Assembly (NCBI GenBank): GCA_019677205.1
Contig: JAAMXY010000828.1
Location: 1-43,564, forward strand
DNA length: 43,564 nucleotides
Direction of reading: 5' to 3'
Source of the DNA: Pinguiococcus pyrenoidosus
Taxonomy: Eukaryota > Sar > Pinguiophyceae > Pinguiochrysidales > Pinguiochrysidaceae
This document shows positions 19,892-29,937 of the stretch, in pieces (position 1 is the stretch's first letter; each line of letters starts with the position of its first letter). A program made the translations under genes and the position numbers. Under the pieces are notes generated by a model, which was not told where the DNA came from, ran no database searches, and saw nothing but the letters and a program-made list of their open reading frames with translations.

Positions 19892-20658
19892 GAAAGGGAA
19901 CTTAACGTCATGAGTGGGACAGATGGACAGATGGACAGATGGACAGATGGACAGATGGACAGATGGACAGATGGGCTAGACAAGATCGAAAGCGGAGAAT
20001 ACAAGATCGAAAACAGGTATGAAGAGAGTCTTGTTTTCATCTTTTTGGAGGAGCGTAGGAGCGTCGCGCGTATGGCTTCGACAAGAGAAGTGGTTCAAAG
20101 CGCAGAGCCGAGTTGAGAGCATCCTATCGAGCCATACGGCTCTCGGGCATTGGCTACATTTACGAGGTGCTAGGTGACGAGGGTTTTCGGCCGTCCTGTC
20201 AGCGGCAGCGCGGGCGTTTTTCCTCATTTTGTCAATTATTTCCTCGCCAATGGATAATGATTCGAAGCGCGGGCCATCGGCTCCACATCCAATGGCATCA
20301 CCTCAATCCCCAGCCCAAGTTTCCCTCGCCATCTCCGGCATCTTATGGCCCCACTGGCCGCGTGCGAAGCTGAAGTACGGCACGCTGAAACCCTCTCACT
20401 TGCCCAAACCTCGGGCGCCACTGCGGCCGCGCGGGGCCACCGAATCGGAGCGCCGCCCTCTCGCAGCTTCTCCTTGCCGAGCTGTCTCGAGGTGGGGGGG
20501 CGCAGGAGGCCGATCTGCGGCGATTTCAAAGTGCGAACGTCGGGGGCCTTCTTCTCCCACCATCTGCCCGACGGGCCGGACCTTGGGAAGGCCCGTGCGC
20601 GAGCGTCTCGAGGAGCACCGTCGTGAACTTCGCGTGGAGCACACTGCCTTCACTTCGC
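19892..20658. other. Divergent intergenic region
   Basis: Between the AMP deaminase and membralin starts. Contains the octamer repeat at 19919-19973. I see no other element. Confidence 0.5.
19919..19973. repeat. Octamer tandem repeat (ACAGATGG)n
   Basis: About seven uninterrupted copies, starting 28 bases before the AMP deaminase start codon and so probably transcribed as its 5' leader. Confidence 0.92.
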
Positions 20659-21950
20659 ATGGAGCAGGTAGGCTGCGGCGGAAGAGAAGCGTCGCGCAGT
20701 GGCGCGAACGCGCGTGTTTCGCGACTTCAACGCGCGGATTCTCTGGCGGGTTCTGCCCTCGGACGGCCTGTTGAAAGCGTTTCTGACCCTCCGACGCCTC
20801 TCAGGTCTTCTTTGGACTTCATGCCAACTGCGTCCGCGCAATCACCACCGCTCTCACGCCGAAGCAACGCGTCGTCGGTGTGCTCGTGCTGTTTCTCGGA
20901 AGCTTCAGCGTGCTGGCCGCGCTGATCCACCTGCATCTTCGGTTCTGCTCGGGCAACACGGATGTCTGCGTGGCGGAAGACGTCTCTTGGGGGGACACGG
21001 ACGTGATCGAGTTCGTGGTCGCGCACCAGCGCGGGCCGCACTGCGACTCGGGCGTTCGGACGGACGACGAGCAGCTGCGGGGGCTGTGGCGGGACTGCGA
21101 CGTCGAGCATGTGGCCTCGTACGCGTGGTCCAAGGCGTACTTGCTGCTCCCCAGGGACTTGTGGATGCGGCACCACGTGCGTGTCGCGACGGCGGTCCTG
21201 TCCGCCGAGGACGTCCGCCTTGGAGGCGGCACGACGGCGTGGGTCCTCCGCAATGTCGTCGGCTATGAGACGTACTGGATGAACTGGGCGCTCCTGAATT
21301 TCAAGGGCCGAGGCTTCATGCTCCTGACGTCGGTGGGGTCCGTCCACACGCTGGACAGCATGTACGCCCACGCGGAGACGCGGAGCTTCGCGGAGCAGGT
21401 GGTTCGCAAGGTCGGATCGCTGCTCTGCATCGCCTTCCTCTTCTACGTCGTGAGCACCATGGTGTCGTTCACCCTCCGGCAGACGCAGCACAAGATGCTG
21501 CGCTTCACGTACATGCTCGAGCAGAGCGTGCGGCATGGCATGCCCTACGGGGGCTTGGTGATCACGCATGTCGTGGACTCCCTCGTGTTCGTGCCGATGA
21601 TGGTGGGCATGCTCTTCTTCCTCTTCCAGTTCTACGAAGACCAGGTCCTGGCCCTGGCCATTCTCTCGTGCGTGTGGTTATCCGAAGTCTACGCGATCAT
21701 CGCCTGTCGGACGATCGCGTCCCTGGCCATCTTCCCCCGGGCGTTCTTCTGCGTGTTCAGTGCCTATCACCTGTACGTGTTCTCCTTCCCCGCCGGCTTC
21801 ACGCACTTGGCCCTGTGCGCGACGATCTTGGTGCTGCTGCTCACCATGGCGATACTGTGGAACCACGCCGAGGTGCCCGCGCTGCAGCGGAACAAAATAT
21901 CAGCCGCAACGCCACGGCAGATGCCGCGCACGCTCCTGCGCATGTCGTAG
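20659..21950 (+). CDS. TMEM259: Membralin-like ER membrane protein (TMEM259)
   Basis: Two exons, 20659-20667 and 20805-21950, with a 137-base GT...AG intron; 384 residues. The first exon codes only MEQ, so the start is the least certain part. VFFGLHANC then matches the family's LFF segment. The first helix (GVLVLFLGSFSVLAALIHLHL) is followed by a lumenal domain of about 150 residues with several Cys (CSGNTDVC, HCDSG, RDCDVEH). The conserved block LRNVVGYETYWMNWALLNFKGRGF comes next, then five or more helices (LLCIAFLFYVVSTMVSFTL; VDSLVFVPMMVGMLFFLF; ILSCVWLSEVYAIIACRT; FFCVFSAYHLYVFSF; LALCATILVLLLTMAILW). In animals membralin works in ER-associated degradation with the RNF185 ubiquitin ligase; the role here is inferred. 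The animal C-terminal extension is absent. Confidence 0.85.
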
Positions 21951-23250
21951 GTATCGGCGTTCTGTCTCTGTCACAAGTCGATCTTTTGCTCCTTCTTGTT
22001 CCTCCTCTTTTCCTTTTCCCCCAGTTTCCGATAGTCAAGATGGTCGGCGTGCGAGTGCGATCCCATGGCGCCGGGTCAGGACGTGGAGAGCCGACGAGCC
22101 TGGGAAGCCGACTTGGTTGGTTGTAGATAGGGTACGAGAGACTAGACTAGCACATCTGTGAGTTTCCTTGTGCTGCGCTGTGTTGTGTAGCGGTTTCATC
22201 ATCAGTGAGGTTCTGCGCTTGTGAACGTTCATCATCTCCCGCTAGTGTTAGATGTGTATCCAGTGAGGGTAGGTGCCTTGGCTTCAGGGCAGCGATAGCG
22301 GTAAGAAGTGCTGCCGTGGACCGAGGAGTCGTGCCAAAACAATCCTTTTATCCGAGTTCTGCTCCCGCGCAATTTACGCTACCGCCAACCCATCACACCC
22401 ATCGCGCGTCCATGCAAGCACACAACTACGCAACTACGCAACTACGCAAAACCTTGGGTTCCTCTAGGAGACGGGAAAAAGAAACGTTGGGGAACGCAAA
22501 GCGGGGCCTTCTGGGAAAACGTACCGCAACAAGTCACCACCTCCGGAGGAAGGGGCGCCAGCAACTTCCCCTCGAGCAGAGAAGCACGTTCCTTTCTTGG
22601 AAGCTGCTGCTGCGACTGCCAAGCTTGCTCTCTTGCTCAAAGCTGTAGGTACCGAAAGCTGACGACTCGCAAGAAGTAAGGGGGGTCGCCCTCGTCCCGC
22701 TGTCCTTGTCATCGCATGCGTTGTACTCTTCATCAGCAATCCTCAGCGTACCCTCCATCCCTCCCTCTTGGACAACGAGGCGTCCCTCGGACTTGACCGT
22801 CACCGCACTTCCTGGGACCACTCGTAGCTCCCTCGTTCGAAGCAGTTGAGTCACGAGCGGCTCATCAGGGGAGATTGCTTTCTTTCGGAAACTGCAAGCT
22901 TTGCCCGCCTCCGCGAACTGAAGGCCCGTGTGAATTCCCAGTTCTTAGCTCTTCTCCGAGTCGGACAGAAGCATGCTTCGAGCTTTTGAAGTCTCCAGAC
23001 GTAGGGGAAAGCTTTCTCGGCTGCCTCCGCCTTCGCCATCTCCATTCGCCATCCTTCCGCACTCATGCATACGCCTGCTCCTGCTGCTGCAGCAGCTCTT
23101 TCTGCCCAGCATCTTTGAAAGACCTATCGAAAGCTGAGGACTCGAAAGCATGTGCAGGGAAAACAACCGGGCGCATCCCACGGCAGACAGCGCCAGCTAC
23201 GTGCACTTGATGGAAACGTACAGGTATAAAAGTGCCAAAAGCCACGATCT
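21951..23250. other. Convergent intergenic region, 1.3 kb
   Basis: No supported gene. ACTACGCA is repeated about three times at 22424-22448. A minus-strand open frame at 22854-22534 (containing TLRIADEEYNAC) and others at 23066-22851 and 23254-23063 (with QKELLQQQEQAYA) could be exons of an unrecognised small gene, but I could not join them in a consistent frame. Confidence 0.4.
22424..22448. repeat. (ACTACGCA)n short tandem repeat
   Basis: Three tandem octamer copies in a non-coding stretch. Confidence 0.8.
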
Positions 23251-23952
23251 TCACGGGAGCAGCGGCGCTTCTTCATCGGCTGCTCCACCGTGGCGGAAGA
23301 AGTGCTTGGAAGAGAGCATTCCCAGCAGGAACAGAGCCTCGCCGACGGAGCCAGGGAGAGGCCCCGCGATTGATGCCGGGACTGCATTCCCCAGGAAGCA
23401 GGCGACGCCTCCCAGAGCCGGCAAGAACTCTCCCCTCCTCTTCCACATGGACGCGAAGACGCAGATCGCGAAGAAGTTCACGAGGATGATGGCGAAGGGA
23501 GGCGGCTCTCCAAAGCCGACATAGCGCAGCGTGCCCAGAAACCTCACCGGCTCGAGGTCCAGGCCAATCGGAGGCATCAGGCCCTGCGCCACGTTCACCA
23601 TGGCGATGAAGATGCTCGCCAGATAGGCGGCTTGCATGACCAGTCGGCCGCTGGCGGCGACGATGAGGCCGGCGTTGTCGGCAAGGCGCGCGGAGATCAC
23701 CAGAATGAACGGCACCAGGACCCAGTGGACGAGGAAGCGGGGATAGCTCAGCCTGAGGAGCAGGTCGCCCTCGCCGATGAAGGCTCCCCAGCCAAGGATG
23801 GCGCTGTCATACGCCGCCCCAGCGAGCAGCAGCAGCGTGACGCACAGTGCGTCGCTGCGCCAGGACCTCTGCGCCGCATATGTTATCAGCACGCCAAGCT
23901 CCAGACCGGCGAGGGCGGTGTAGGCCCAGCCGTAGGCGCTGATGAGGAGCAT
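23251..23952 (-). CDS. Six-pass membrane protein, unknown family
   Basis: 233 residues from ATG 23952. The frame is open to 24228, but the extra 92 residues are not protein-like, and a CAG acceptor directly precedes this ATG, so a further 5' exon may exist. Hydrophobic segments in order: MLLISAYGWAYTALAGLELG, ALCVTLLLLAGAAYDSAILG, FLVHWVLVPFILVISARLA, MQAAYLASIFIAMVNVAQG, FAIILVNFFAICVFASMW, and GEALFLLGMLSS. A Gly/Pro-rich loop lies between the last two (PASIAGPLPGSVG). The tail has an acidic dileucine motif (DEEAPLLP), which in other eukaryotes can sort proteins to endosomes or vacuoles. No family recognised, so no function is assigned. It sits convergent with membralin and divergent from fimbrin. 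Confidence 0.62.
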   Translation of the reverse strand: MLLISAYGWAYTALAGLELGVLITYAAQRSWRSDALCVTLLLLAGAAYDSAILGWGAFIGEGDLLLRLSYPRFLVHWVLVPFILVISARLADNAGLIVAASGRLVMQAAYLASIFIAMVNVAQGLMPPIGLDLEPVRFLGTLRYVGFGEPPPFAIILVNFFAICVFASMWKRRGEFLPALGGVACFLGNAVPASIAGPLPGSVGEALFLLGMLSSKHFFRHGGAADEEAPLLP

Positions 23953-24764
23953 TGGCGGCGCTGGAAGATCGTGGCGAGAAAGATACGCGACGTACCCCCT
24001 TTTCGCCGGAGATTCAATATCGACGCGCAGGATCGATAGTATGGTGTACAGAACCGACACGGGTTTTTCTGACAGCCTGAACGAGCCAATGAGCGAGGTG
24101 CGTTCTGTGGGTTTGCGCTGGCAACGGTAGGTATGACGTGAAGCAGGATCCAATGATCGCCAGCGCAAGCGGATCTGCGCGGTGTTGGCGAACGGGGGCC
24201 GAGCCGATGACGTGTGCCCGCGGGTCATTGGCGCGCTGGTTTGCGCTGCTGTCCGGATAGGGGTGCATGGATTCCTGCAAAATCTTTAGCTGTCCAATCG
24301 CCGCGGCAGCTGGCTGAATTATTCCTTTTGCCGCCCTGCAATGCGGCAACAGTCGCTGCGCGCAATTGACCCGTGTCATGCGTTGACAAGGATGTTCTGA
24401 ATTCTTTTCCTGTCCCTCCCGCTTCGTCCCGTCCCAAAATCCCTAGTCTTTCACCCTGCCCGCGCATTTTTCCCGCGCTGCGCGCGCGCGTCTCTCTGTC
24501 ATGCCGCGCACTCCGGCGTTGTGAGCAAAGTGGCACTCCCAGCGACCCTCTCGCCAGGCTTTGGCGCTTTGAACGCGAGCGCGCGCGCAGCGGCTCACTC
24601 GGCATCTTAGTGGTGTTCTCTCGCCTGGTAACGTCCAAACTCGCCGCGTGGAAGAGGCGCAGATCTCGCCGCCCTCCAACGCAGCGTTGGGGCTGCGAGG
24701 GGCGCCGCCTTGTACTTATCGTACGTTCGCGGTGCCTCAGGCTTGGTCTGGACGCGAGAAGAGC
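23953..24764. other. Divergent intergenic region
   Basis: Between the six-pass protein (minus) and fimbrin (plus). The only item is a short GC-alternating stretch at about 24478-24490. A missing 5' exon of the six-pass protein may lie here. Confidence 0.45.
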
Positions 24765-26911
24765 ATGGCGACGTATCTGGTGCCCTCCGAGTTTGCGACG
24801 GTAAGTTTTTGGTCTTCGTGGTTCTTCGGTCCGCAGCCATTGCTCCGTGTGAACTGCGCTTCTGCGCCGACGAGCCAAGCGCCTTACGCATCGCGCCCTG
24901 CTGGGACTCCAGACCTTCACTCCGCGCGAGGTGGCGGATTTTAAGTCAAACTTTGGCCAGTTTGACGCGAATGGAGACGGGTATGTAAGCGAAGACTGAT
25001 GCTCGAGAAAGGGCCTTTGCGCGTAATTCAGTTCCGCCTCCGCAGGCAAATCGACATCGTCGAGCTGTCCACCGTGCTCAGGCAGCTGGGAGAGACCGTG
25101 AGCAGCGAGACGCTCCAGAAGCACATCTCAGATGTCGACCTGGACGGGTCGCAGACCATCGACTTCGCGGAGTTCGTCACCATGATGGCGAAAATCCGCG
25201 GCGGAAACGAAGAGGCTGCTGCCAATGTGGTGCGTGCCTCCACCGAGCCCCGCCTTCTGCCCGCCTGCCCGAGCCGCCAGCTTGAGCGACTTGGCTGCGC
25301 AGGGGCTGATGGATGCACCCGCCTGGTCTGCAGGTGGCGAGAGCGGCGGCCAGGATCGTTGAGATCCATGGCGCGGGCGGTGCTCAGCACTCGTTCTCCG
25401 AGGAGGAGAAGGTGGCGTTCACCGAGCACGTGAACTCGTGCCTGCGGGGCGATCCGCATCTGGTGGACCGCATCCCCATGGACCCGTACAGCATGGATCT
25501 TTTTCAGGCCTGCTCGGACGGCCTGGTGTTCTGCAAGCTGGTGAACATGGCGGTGCCCGACACCGTCGACGACCGCGCTCTCAACACGCGGCCGAACATG
25601 AGCGTCTTCCAGAAGACGGAGAACAACAACCTCGCCATCAACGCTGCAAAGTCCATCGGCTGCAAGGTCACGAACATCGGCGCCAACGATCTGCTCGAGG
25701 GTCGGCCGATCCTGGTCATGGGCCTCATCTGGCAGATCATCCGGATCCAGCTGCTCTCGAACATCTCGCTCAAGCAGCACCCCGAGCTGATTCGTCTGCT
25801 CCACCAGGGGGAGACCCTTGAGGACCTGATGAAGCTTCCGCCCGAGCAGATCCTCATCCGGTGGTTCAACTTCCACTTGAAAGCCGCCAACCACCCGCGA
25901 CGGATCCAGAACTTTGGGCCGGACTTGAAGGACAGCGAGTGCTACTCCGTGCTGATGCACCAGCTGGCGCCCAACACCTGCGACTACATCACCGAGGATG
26001 ACAGCTTGGAGCGGGCGGATCACGTGCTGCGCAACGCAGAGCGGCTCGGCGTGCCGCACTTCATCAAGAAGACGGACATCGTGAGCGGGAACCGCAAGCT
26101 GAACATGGGATTCTGCGCACAGATCTTCAACACCTGCCCCGGGCTGGAGATCACCGCAGAAGAGCTGGAGGAGTACGACTTCGCCGGCCTAGAAATTGAC
26201 GACGTCGGCGACTCCCGAGAGGAGCGCGTCTTCCGCATGTGGGTGAATTCCCTGGGCGACGAGACCATGCAGGTGAACAACCTCTTCACCGACGTCGAGA
26301 ACGGCCTGATCGTGCTGAAGGTCATAGACAAGGTCGAGCCGCGCACCGTGGACTGGACCAAGGTCAACATGGTGCCCCGCAACAAATGGAAGCGAGTAGA
26401 GAACTGCAACTACGCCGTTGTGCTCGGGAAGAAATTGGGTTTCTCCCTTGTCGGCATCGGCGGCATTGATCTAGCAGACAAGAACAAGAACCTGGTGCTC
26501 GCCTTCATCTGGCAGCTCATGCGGTATCACACCTTGAAGATGCTGACCGAGCTGGGTGGCGGGGCGAGAGTCGGTGACCGAACGGTGGTCAACTGGGCGA
26601 ATCAGATGGTCCGCGTCGCGGGACGGGAGCGACAGATCACGAGCTTCCGCGACCGAAGCCTGGCCACGGGCTTGTTCCTGCTGGATCTCTGTGCCGCAAT
26701 CGAGCCCCGGGCGATCAATTGGGAGTACGTCACAGATGGGGTCGCCGACGAAGATGCCATGAGCAACGCAAGGTATGCGATCAGCGTCGCTCGGCGTATC
26801 GGAGCGAGCGTGTTTGTGGCCCCGGAGGATATTGTGGAGGTGAAGTCGAAGATGATCATGACCTACGTCGCCAGCTGTTGGGCGTATACCTTGAACCGCT
26901 CCCGATCGTAG
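24765..26911 (+). CDS. Fimbrin/plastin actin-bundling protein
   Basis: Four exons, 24765-24800, 24913-24980, 25046-25229 and 25334-26911; GT...AG introns of 112, 65 and 104 bases; 621 residues, close to human plastin (627). It cross-links actin filaments through two tandem actin-binding domains. The N-terminus has two EF hands: loop DANGDGQIDIVE at about residue 30 and DVDLDGSQTIDFAEF at about 65, both with good calcium ligands, so bundling may be calcium-sensitive. Four calponin-homology domains follow at about 117-235 (EKVAFTEHVNSCL, GLVFCKLVN), 257-360 (ILIRWFNFHL), 390-497 (RVFRMWVNSLG, LIVLKVID) and 510-618 (VVNWANQMV). The first exon codes MATYLVPSEFAT, and the CAG|ACC acceptor places FTPREVADFKSNF in frame. 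Full four-CH architecture with no break. Confidence 0.95.
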
Positions 26912-27484
26912 CGTCGCGGCAGCGGAGGATCCTCGCAAGCAGGTTTCCTTTTTCTTGCCAGCGCCTCCCAAGGGCGGTTGGTTTTGCTCATGACAACCAT
27001 CCCGGGTCCGGCGCTCTGGGTGACTCTCGGCAGCGGGCCGTTGCGTTCTTCCCCCTTTGACACCTAAGTGTGCTTCTCTTCGGCGCCCCCCCGCCGCGGC
27101 GGCCGACCTTCTCCGAGAGGCACATCGGGGACTGCCCTCCGCCCGTCGCTTCCTCTGCAGCAAGAAAGCCGTAGTCAACGAAGCATCGGCTTTCGAGCCA
27201 GCGATCACCTCCACGGCATCGTCGGTCCTGGAGCGAAATGTGAAGCGCTCCCCGAAGCCTTGGGGTCGGTACGATGACTTGGACAGCCCACCGCGTGGCG
27301 AACCCACTCCTCGCAACTTCCGCAAATCTATATTTCAAAATTATGAGATATCTGATGATGTTGTGTTGAGACGTTTCAGTTTCATATTTGAACAGACCTC
27401 CTCGTGCACAGCTTTCCTTTGGCCTGAGCGGCGGCCATTTTGAGCTCATTTCTCCCTCGTGCGGGGCTTTCGCGGGGCGCAAGG
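26912..27484. other. Intergenic region
   Basis: Between fimbrin and YOS1, both on the plus strand. A T/A-rich stretch at about 27325-27375 stands out from the GC-rich surroundings and may be promoter-proximal. No gene seen. Confidence 0.45.
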
Positions 27485-27882
27485 ATGGGCTTTACTCTGT
27501 GGAACCTGTTCAAGGCGTCTCTGCTCATTACGAACGCCATGGCGATACTGCATCCGAAGCGTTTTCTGAGAAAATGTCCGTATACCCCTGCACTTCTCGC
27601 CGTGGAGCGCTTATCTACGCAGCAAAAGCTCACAGACTCTTCGCATGCCTGAAGATGGACTGCATGAAAGAAACCCGATGGGCGAAGCGTGGAAGAATCA
27701 GCTCGTGGGCTTGTTAGAGGCCGTTTCCTACCTGAAATGTAAGCGCCCGACTCGGCCGAAAGGGACACACCGCCTGCAGACCGATGAAACTCACACCCGT
27801 GTTGTGTCCTTTGTGCCCCTCAGATGCGCTCATCGGCTTGAACGGGATCGTGATCATCTTAGAGATTCTCATCGGAGGTTGA
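27485..27882 (+). CDS. YOS1: YOS1/IER3IP1-type ER-Golgi transport protein
   Basis: Three small exons, 27485-27575, 27655-27738 and 27824-27882, with introns of 79 and 85 bases; 77 residues (human 82, yeast 85). Starts MGFTLWNLFKASLLITNAMAILH, which matches the family's MAFTLYSLLQAALLCVNAIAVLH pattern. FLRKYG and a short linker follow (KNQLVGLLEAVSYLKY), then a C-terminal helix (ALIGLNGIVIILEILIGG). Two transmembrane segments with a short connecting loop. In yeast Yos1 belongs to the Yip1-Yif1 complex needed for COPII vesicle traffic from ER to Golgi. The middle exon is the most divergent part, and the first donor (GTCCGT) is weaker than others in the window, but both junctions keep the frame. 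Confidence 0.88.
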
Positions 27883-28357
27883 CATGAACAACTTTTGCTT
27901 CCTTCTGCCTTCGCCACTGCGCTCAAGTCGCAGGAGGAAGCACGCAACTACGACCATGGACTATCCTTCATGGTTGTGTGTCCGAAAGGCATATACGCGG
28001 GAGGAAGCTTGTGGGAAAGGATGCGCTGGTGAAGGGGGTGAGGGACTCCCCTGCATTCCCTCTTGGCCTCGCTTATCCTATCATTCCGCAACCCGCACCG
28101 CAGGCTCCATCGAGATCCTTGTGCCTTTTTCTCATCAAGCTTTCGCTCGCTTCCTTCGCTCTGCAATTCGTAAGCCGCAGGCAGGCAGGTGAGCCTCCTG
28201 GACCGGGCGTCTGACAGCCGAGCTGGCATCGCGCTCTCGCGTCGGCGAGTCGTTCCAAGCTCTGGCAGACGTCTCGCTTTCTTGCTCAGCGAGTCCAACC
28301 TTCGATCGCTTCTCTCTGGGGAACCCATCCTGTCGTCACACATCGGGCTGCACTCGC
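27883..28357. other. Convergent intergenic region
   Basis: Between the 3' ends of YOS1 and the elongase. No repeat or gene recognised. Confidence 0.45.
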
Positions 28358-29429
28358 TCAGGCAGACTTGGATTTGGATTTCCGACCGCCGCGCAGCAAT
28401 AGCAAGAAGAACTCCTTGAAGAGCCAGATGTTGAACGCGATGTTCCCGATCAGCACCGGTACCCCTTTGCATTGCTGCTGCTGGCCGAAGGTGAGGTACA
28501 TGGTGTAGCAGAAGCACACAAAGGAGGTGAAGAATTGGACGTTCTGGAGCATCGTCACCAGTCGCTTCCACGGCACGTCCTGCCCGAGGCTCCGGAGTGC
28601 AAAGTACAAGTACATGACTGGCATCGATTCGATCCAGGCATGCACGCAAGGGACGTAAGTAAGCCGCTTCTTCCTCACGCAAGTCGCTGAGCAGGCGCTC
28701 CTACCGGTATGTACGCCAGTGTTGAAGAGCAGTCCGATGGTGAACAGGGACATGGTGAAGTCGACCCATGCCCAGGCCATGGTGACCACGCACGCGTGGT
28801 GGAAGACGTGCAGCGTCCAGCTGGGCGGCGGCCGACCTCGAACGAGCTGGATGACGGTATCCAGCAGCTCGTAGTACTTGCTCAAGTAGTAGATGTAGGC
28901 CCAGAAGAAGAGGCCACCGGTCGGCTGGGTGTCCTGGCGCTCGCAGAAGATCCACGAGTAGCCCTCCCCCCGCGCCTCCGAAAAGGTGCCCTTCGAGCGA
29001 TCCAACAGATGCACCAGCTGCGCCCGAGTTCCACAGGTGCAATCAGCCAGAATCGCAGCATACCAGAACCGCCTCTAGAAATGCCCCAAGGCATGCGCCA
29101 GACAAAGGAAAAGAAGAACGCACCAGGCCGGCGAACATCAATGCAGAGGCGACGCAAAGGATGAGGTTGTGCACGAAGCGGACGAGCACGAGGTCTCCCA
29201 GCGGAAGCAGCGGAGCTGCAAGAGCCTTCTTTTCCCTCTCGCTGAGCCTGGGATTCTGCCGCAGCAGCCGTTGCCGCTCTCGGTCCACTGCCGCCCTCCA
29301 AAGCTGCACGAGCACCAGATATCCGACGCCAGATCCGACGGCGATCTGCCATCGAGCCAGAGGGGTCTCCTCCCGAGACCAGCGGAAGTCGCTGCCGAGC
29401 GCCACAAACTCGTCAAAGAGCGTCGACAT
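28358..29429 (-). CDS. ELO family very-long/polyunsaturated fatty acid elongase
   Basis: Three exons, 29429-29124, 29017-28705 and 28617-28358; GT...AG introns of 106 and 87 bases; 292 residues, the usual ELO length. Catalyses the condensing step (malonyl-CoA plus acyl-CoA to 3-ketoacyl-CoA) in the ER membrane. Visible motifs: FFWAYIYYLSKYYELLDTV, the catalytic histidine box HVFHHA near residue 173, and NTGVHTVMYLYFALRSLG, followed by NVQFFTSFVCF. Five or more hydrophobic helices and a basic tail (RGGRKSKSKSA) that fits ER retention. The second intron happens to stay open in frame and would insert a non-family segment between VHT and VMYLY; ELO proteins lack it, so it is treated as intron. 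The HVFHH form of the box is seen in many algal PUFA elongases. Chain specificity cannot be read. Confidence 0.95.
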
Positions 29430-29505
29430 CCTGAGCCAGCCAGGCGATCCGATGCTTTAGGATGGCGGAAGAAGAGCGCGTTGTGTCGCGAGTACCAGTG
29501 GTACG

Positions 29506-29541
29506 GAGATGCGCATTTGAACGCTTTCAAGTGCGCATCTC
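29506..29541. repeat. Inverted repeat, 16-base arms, 4-base loop
   Basis: Arms GAGATGCGCATTTGAA and TTCAAGTGCGCATCTC pair fully if one G:U is allowed. Confidence 0.85.
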
Positions 29542-29645
29542 TCGTGTCAGCTGACAAAGTACGCGAAATGGTGCACCTTTGCCGAGCGCTGGCTTGAGTC
29601 AGCTGATCCACGTCGGGAGCCGCTTTTGGTATTGACTTCTTCGGA

Positions 29646-29672
29646 CCCGGGGAAGTGAACTCTATCCCCGGG
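29646..29672. repeat. Inverted repeat CCCGGGG...CCCCGGG
   Basis: Perfect 7-base arms around a 13-base loop, 105 bases right of the first inverted repeat. Confidence 0.8.
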
Positions 29673-29937
29673 AAAGATCGACGGCGTTCTCCCCGAGTTG
29701 CGCGCTTCGACGCCTCAGACTGGCCTCTCCCTTCCCGCAAGCTCCTCTGGTGCACTCCCGAACGGCGTCTGCTGGGCAGCGAGTGCGATTGGCGACTGGT
29801 GGGGTGTTGGGCAGTCTCGAGATTGTGAGCTCTGCCCCGTGGGTGGTTTGCCCCTCTCCACTTCGTACACCTCGGCGTCTGCGATAGCAAATGCTTCCGG
29901 CCCTTGGGCCCGTCCTCGCTGTCCGCGCGTAGTGGAA

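Larger units (their letters stand above)
29430..29937. promoter_or_regulatory. Divergent promoter region with inverted repeats
   Basis: Separates the ELO elongase (minus) and DHHC-type (plus) genes. Contains inverted repeats at 29506-29541 and 29646-29672, plus the near-palindrome GTACCAGTGGTAC at about 29492-29504. Promoter role is inferred from position only. Confidence 0.45.

Noticed and set aside
19919-19973. Octamer array considered as CRISPR or telomeric repeat
   Set aside because: No spacers, and the unit is not a known telomere sequence; it lies inside a gene-rich region.
25313-26911. Fimbrin starting at 25313 without EF hands
   Set aside because: Upstream exons 24765-25229 join in frame and supply two canonical EF-hand loops, giving the standard plastin length.
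28618-28704. Elongase read as one continuous exon because the intron stays open
   Set aside because: The insertion would split the conserved NTGVHT-VMYLYFALRSLG block; GTAGGA...CCAG splicing restores it.
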